In this document: piece by piece, positions 7,673 to 14,934 of the stretch
Position numbering within the stretch: the first letter of the stretch is position 1
Layout of the letters: every line of letters begins with the position of its first letter
DNA from: Hyphochytrium catenoides
Lineage: Eukaryota; Sar; Hyphochytriomycetes; Hyphochytriales; Hyphochytriaceae
DNA: 14,934 bases
Direction of reading: 5' to 3'
NCBI GenBank assembly: GCA_900088475.1
Contig: FLMG01001047.1
Coordinates: 1 to 14,934 of the forward strand
Translations under genes and position numbers: made by a program
Notes under the pieces: generated by a model
Database searches by the model: none
Told to the model about the DNA's origin: nothing
The model's input: the letters and a program-made list of their open reading frames with translations, nothing else

Positions 7673-10346
7673 TTAGACCTGCATATCGGAGGCATGAGAG
7701 TGCCTATCGAAGTTGTTGGACCGACGAGGTCCGCCTGAGATGTAAAGAGCAGAGAGAGAGAAAGAGACGTCAGAAGAGAGATATTCCCTTTAAAGGAAGG
7801 TAGCTGGAGTCTAGCACTGTGCAAGCCAAGAGCCAGGAAGGAAGCACTCAGAAAGTGAGAGAGAGAGAGGGGATAGCTGAATGGTTATAGGACCTTCACC
7901 TGCGGAGGGATCATCGGTGGGTCCTTTGGGCACCTTCTTCCCTTTATTGTTCTCCATCTGCTCCTTGATCTTCTTTGGCAGTTCCCAGTGAGTCTGCTTC
8001 CGGACATGGTCGATATAGTACACGCGGTGGCTCTGAACAAGTGAGAAGAGAGAGAGAGAGAGAGAGAAAAAGAGAGAGAAAAAGAGAGAAAAAGAGAGAA
8101 AAAGAGAGAGAGAGAGAGAGAGAGAATGTGTGTGAGGAAGTGAAGAGGAACAGTCCCTCACAAGTGCAAAAAAGGTAACCTCTCTGAATAATAAGGCAGG
8201 CAGGGAGAGGCAGGGAAGAGGAAGCGAGGGGAAAGAAGATTGAGCAAAGAGGAAAAGAGAGAGTGAGGAAGGAGCGTACCTTAGGATCTACTCTTCTCTC
8301 CCATCCTGGAGGAAGGTTATCTCTGTGGTGCGTCTGATTGTTGTTACTGCTCTTCCCCAATGGTTCCTCTGGTCTTCTCTCTCTTTTCTCTCCTTCTTTC
8401 CCTTTCCCTGCCACATCTCTCGCTTTATGTCCCTTCTGGGAAGAATAGAGAATCTCCTCATAACTGGACTCTGTCTCACATCGCTCGTCTGAACGTGCAG
8501 AGAGAGAAGAGGCAGAGGAAGCGGAGGAGAGAGACCGTGCAGAGTGCGGCGGTTCCCAGCTTGTTGTCCTGGGAGCAATGCGTGAGAGAGGGACGAGAGA
8601 AAAAAGAGAGAGAGAGAGGGAGAGAGAAAGAGAGAGAGAGAGGGGAGAGAGAGCAGATAGACACAGAAAGAGAGAGCTAGGCGAAGAGACAGGTAGGAAG
8701 GAGAGAAGAGAGGAACAAGAGCAGTAATCCTCAAGAGACTTCATCGCACCAAGGAATACTATGAAAGAACTAGAGATAGGAAAGACAGAGCGCTCGCTCA
8801 GAGAGAACTAGATAGACTAAGAGAGAGAGAGAGACACCTAGAGATCTAGAGAAAGAGAGAGAGAGAGAGAGAGAAAGTTCTATTTCTCACTTGGAGACAT
8901 GGTCCACAAAGTAGGTCCGGCCCTTGGCGTCTACCTTCTCCTCCCACCCTGGGGGAAGACTCTTGCTGTCAGACTTGTCTTCAGTAGATCTGAGAGGAAA
9001 GCGGAAGATGGGGAGAGACACGTGTAAGTGGCTGGCAGCAGGAGAGAAGAGAGGACATGAAAGAGCGGAAGACATCATGGGAAATAGTACTGACGAGGGA
9101 AAGAAGAGATACGAGCCAGAGTAGTGGCAACCTTTTCCTCGTCCACATCTCTTTCTCGCTCATCGGCAGGCCTTCTTTCTCACTCTGTTTCTCTCGTCGG
9201 TCTCTCTCTCCTCTCTCTCTCTCTCTTTGTCTGTCCTTTGTCTGGCCCTTGATCTCCTCTCTTACTTTGCACTTCTTGCTGAGAGATTCGTCTCCGGACC
9301 TCCGCTCCTCGAGGCCGCAGTGTTCGTACTCGTCGTAGACCTGAAGAGTGTGCAGGCCAAAGAAGTCAGAGACGAAGAAAGAAAGATACGCAAGTAAGAA
9401 GGAAGGAGAGAGATACAAGGAGAGAGACACAAGAGAAGAGAGAGAGGAAGATAAGGAGGACGAGCTAGACAGACAGAGAGAAAGAAAGGCACAAGGAGAG
9501 AGAGAGAGACACGGAGAGCCGAGCAGAACTAGACTAACAGAGAAACAGCAAATGACATAATAAGAGAGGTTTTTGATCAGAAGAGAGACAAGGCTGTCGG
9601 CACAGAGAGAAGAAAGAGACTGGCACCCAACAAGAGAGAGAGAGAGAGAGAGAGGAGCCTTTTTGATAAGAAGAAGCATTCAGACAGAGCCCTACCTGGC
9701 GGTCGAAGCTGCATCTAAGCTACTGCGAGCGGAGATTGGTGGGAACATGGGGCTTCTGGAAGGACTGGAAGAGAACAAAAAATAATGCAAAGCAGAAGAA
9801 GAAAGAGAGAAAGAGACAAAATGTGAGGAGAATAAAAATAAAAGAGCAAGAAACGATCAGGGGAATAGATTAACGAAATGGGAGGAATCAGAGACAGAGA
9901 GAGAGAGAAGGCCGAACGAGAGCGTGAGAGCCAACGAAAGACAAACGTGAGAGAGCGAAAGAGAGAAAATGTGAAAGAGAGAAGAGCAGAGAGAGAGAGA
10001 AGAGAAGGCAAATTGGCTGCGCTTACCCGCTGGAGATGACTTCTCTGTTCTTCTTCTCTCCCGCTTCATCACCAGTTGCCTCTCTCTCTTCACTTGTCCT
10101 CCCCTTGGCCATCGCAGAAGAGGAGGATAGCAGAGAGGAAGAGGAAGAAGCAGAGGAGGGACGGGAGAGACGAGAGGGAGAGATGGGCCGACCGCCTGCA
10201 ATCCTTCTTGGCGGCGAACGAGAAGGATCTGCCTTTTGGTCTGGACTACCTTCTGTGGGGCTCTCGGCGTTCTTGCTCTGTCGAGGAGAGGCAGAGAGAA
10301 ACGCAGAACGATTAATAGGGAGAGGATTGACAGAGAGACAGAGAAA

Positions 10347-10391
<45 letters not shown>

Positions 10392-11621
10392 GGAGTGAGT
10401 GAGAGCAAAACAAAAAAATAGAGATGAGAGATGGGAGACTGTGTGTAGGTGAGAGAGAGAGAGTGTGTGTGTGGAAGAGACAGGTAGAGAGGGGACGAGA
10501 GAGAGAGAGGGGAAGAGAGGAAGAGAGGATGGGAGAAAGTGGAAGAGAGAGCGAAGGAAAGATACGGAGAGAGGGAGAAGCGAGAAGAGAACAGATGGAG
10601 GAAGGGAGAGAGGAGAAGAGAGAGAGAGAGACGTCGAGAACGGCTAAACGGAAGAGGCAGAGAAGTTTGGACTGATACCTGGAGATTCTTTCTAATGTTA
10701 GGAAGGAAGCTCTTGCTTGCCCCTCCTTCGTTCCTTTCTCCTCTCTCTCCCTTGACTTCACTGTTATTGTCTCCTTTCCCAGGACTCTTCTCCTCTCTTT
10801 TAGATCTCTTTTCCTTCACCGGAGAGCTCTTTCTCTCCTCATCCTCTTTGACAGAAGAGACTGCCACGACTGGATCCGGTTTCTCTTCATCACTTTTCTC
10901 TTTTCTCTCTTCTTGTCCGTCTTTTGAACATCCTCCCATAGAAAGGCCCTCAACATCAGCAAGAAGACCCTCTTCTGCGTGCCCAAGTCGGCTGTCGACA
11001 TCTTTGAGAGATGGAGAGGAAGAGAGAGGATCTTCTTCTCTTTCCTTTTCCTCTTCTTTCTCTTTGCTTCTTCTCTCTTCTTCAGCCTTGAGGTCCACAC
11101 CTGGATCCACCTCCTTGACTTTCTGTCTGTCTGCCCCTGAGTCACCGGGGGAAAGGAACAAGGAGAGAGAGAGAAAGAGAAAGAGAGAAGGTCGGTCTAC
11201 GAGCTACGGCCAGGCATGGGACCAAAGAGGGGAGAGAAAGGGATAACCTCGGAGAGAGAAGGATATATATACATGCCATTTAGGCAACAAGAGAGAAAGA
11301 AGACAGACGTGCATATGACGAAGAGCAATAAGAGAGAGAGAGATTGGCGGCAGATTCCTAACAAGGCAGCGAGCGAGACATAGAGAAGAGGGACATTCAA
11401 TGAGAGAGAGAAAGAGAGAAAGTGAAAGAGGAAGAGAAAGAGAGAAAGAGAGAAAGAGAAAGAGAGAGATATAAAATTAACAGAGAAAGAGGGAAAGCGC
11501 CCCAGCAGGCAATAATAAGCATTTCTTTACCGGTTTTAGCCTCATTGCGGATGAGCTGCTTCAGCTGCTCAAGAGTGTAACTCTTAGAATCAAAGGCAAA
11601 GCTGAATTCTTCAGGAGAGAG
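7673..11621 (-). CDS. tandem WW-domain protein, 9 exons, start codon not resolved
   Basis: Minus-strand exons 11621-11531, 11136-10679, 10277-10027, 9755-9696, 9340-9266, 8989-8891, 8568-8280, 8032-7900 and 7734-7673 join in consistent phases (1, 0, 2, 2, 2, 2, 0, 1) to 505 codons and a TAA. The first exon opens LSPEEFSFAFDSKSYTLEQL and ends before KTG. Residues 32-310 are Lys/Glu-rich then Ser/Arg/Pro-rich and look disordered. WW1 is 323-352 (LPPGWEEKVD, W327, YF at 338-339, H342, W349, P352). WW2 is 430-460 (LPPGWERRVD, W434, YY at 446-447, H450, W457, P460). A His after the central aromatic strand is the group I pattern that binds PPxY ligands, so an adaptor role is inferred. There is no HECT, FF or other catalytic domain. 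No ATG exists in exon 1. The only minus-strand ATG before the kinase stop (11978) opens a CT-derived frame, so the 5' exon remains unknown. The C-terminus is short and basic-polar after WW2. Confidence 0.85.
8042..8124. repeat. AG/AAAG microsatellite in a WW-gene intron
   Basis: AG and GAAAAAG units filling much of the intron between the two halves of WW2. The coding strand therefore reads CT. Confidence 0.9.
8593..8644. repeat. AG microsatellite in a WW-gene intron
   Basis: Imperfect AG repeat inside the intron that splits WW1. A second AG tract (about 8820-8877) lies in the same intron, so it carries two separate tracts. Confidence 0.85.
8820..8877. repeat. AG microsatellite in a WW-gene intron
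   Basis: AG repeat just downstream (in gene orientation) of the WW1 donor at 8890-8885. Confidence 0.85.
9198..9231. repeat. CT microsatellite in a WW-gene intron
   Basis: CT on the plus strand, AG on the coding strand: the opposite orientation to the neighbouring introns of the same gene. Confidence 0.8.
9631..9655. repeat. AG microsatellite in a WW-gene intron
   Basis: Short pure AG run about 40 nt downstream (gene orientation) of the exon 4 donor. Confidence 0.85.
10344..10390. repeat. AG microsatellite in a WW-gene intron
   Basis: Pure AG run in the 401-nt intron 10278-10678. The rest of that intron (10391-10640) is also AG-rich with a GTGTGTGTG patch near 10465. Confidence 0.9.
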
Positions 11622-11640
11622 CTGCAGAGAAATCGGCGGG

Positions 11641-11650
11641 AGAGAGAGAG

Positions 11651-11686
<36 letters not shown>

Positions 11687-11732
11687 CAGGGAAAGAGAGA
11701 GAGAGAGAGAGAGAGACAGGGAAAGAGACAGA

Positions 11733-11766
<34 letters not shown>
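11641..11766. repeat. AG repeat with internal AGACAGGGAAAG tandem copies, 5' of the first recognised WW exon
   Basis: AG repeat interrupted by two copies of an AGAGAGACAGGGAAAGAG-type unit (about 11677-11726). On the coding strand it is a CT tract ending just before the CTGCAG acceptor of the first recognised WW-gene exon. The remaining 11767-12113 shows no supportable exon. Confidence 0.88.
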
Positions 11767-12113
11767 CAAACAGAAGTTTTACGTTAGGACGAGAGAGAGG
11801 TTGACGAGAAAGAAGAAAAGAGACGGCAGTGGCTGAGTATTGAAAGACAAAGAGCTGACGGTAGAGCCTAGAAGCAAGAGAGAGAATAGGGTGAATGTGT
11901 GGGTGTCAGAATATGGAAAGACTCAGTCACAAAGAGGAAAGAGAGATGGAAACTGAAAGAAAAGAGAGAGTGTGGCATACGAATAGAGATAGAAAGGGAA
12001 GCAGGAAGCGGGGTGGGGAAGAGAGAAGATGAACCTAATGTAGCAAAAGAGGGAGAATAAAGGCAGAGGAGAATCCCGGTAGTGGCAGAACGGACGCCAA
12101 GAAAGAGAGCTAC

Positions 12114-12157
12114 AAGAGAGAGAGAGAGAGAGAGGAAGAGAGAGAGAGAGAGAGAGA
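12114..12157. repeat. AG microsatellite directly after the kinase stop
   Basis: AG run abutting the kinase stop codon (minus TAG at 12160-12158), so it forms the start of its 3' UTR (CT on the sense strand). It also lies within the uncertain upstream region of the WW gene. Confidence 0.85.

Positions 12158-14934
<2,777 letters not shown>

Noticed and set aside
10539-11246. Plus-strand 235-codon ORF
   Set aside because: It is the antisense of the Lys/Glu-rich exon of the WW gene. The minus strand has phase-consistent splice sites and continues into the WW domains.

Overview
This is a nuclear, intron-rich eukaryotic window. Every multi-exon gene can be assembled with GT-AG introns of 116-588 nt that keep reading phase, and no operon-like structure is visible. 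Several features suggest a unicellular eukaryote or alga. A plant-like complex I subunit argues against lineages that have lost complex I. A bacterial-type Leu/Phe-tRNA-protein transferase homologue is present, and the MAP kinase activation loop (TEYVVTRWYR) is plant-like. I cannot name the species. The most obvious base-level feature is (AG)n/(CT)n microsatellite in nearly every intron and in several flanks. It produces most of the long but meaningless ORFs (Arg/Glu repeats or Leu/Ser repeats).

Layout from left to right: (1) 257-973 +, intronless CHY/CTCHY/RING ubiquitin ligase (RCHY1/Pirh2 type). (2) 974-2243, non-coding, ending in a long AG-rich tract. (3) 2244-3206 +, three-exon NDUFS5, a twin-CX9C accessory subunit of mitochondrial complex I. 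(4) 3604-5175 -, five-exon, 268-aa multi-pass membrane protein that I do not recognise. (5) 5533-6069 +, two small coding candidates of low confidence. (6) 6259-7668 +, Aat-type aminoacyl-tRNA-protein transferase, probably two exons. (7) 7673-11621 -, nine exons of a disordered protein with two WW domains; its start is not resolved. (8) 12158-14934 -, seven exons of a TEY-type MAP kinase whose N-terminal part lies outside the window.

These genes do not form a pathway cluster. Two of them touch protein turnover (the RING ligase, and the transferase that would create N-degrons) and two touch signalling (MAPK and WW adaptor, tandem on the minus strand), but co-function is not shown by the sequence. 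The most interesting points are an in-frame alternative 5' splice site that would delete the MAPK TEY motif; a eukaryotic Aat with a basic insertion in its catalytic domain and replaced active-site positions; and convergent stop codons of the Aat and WW genes only 4 nt apart.
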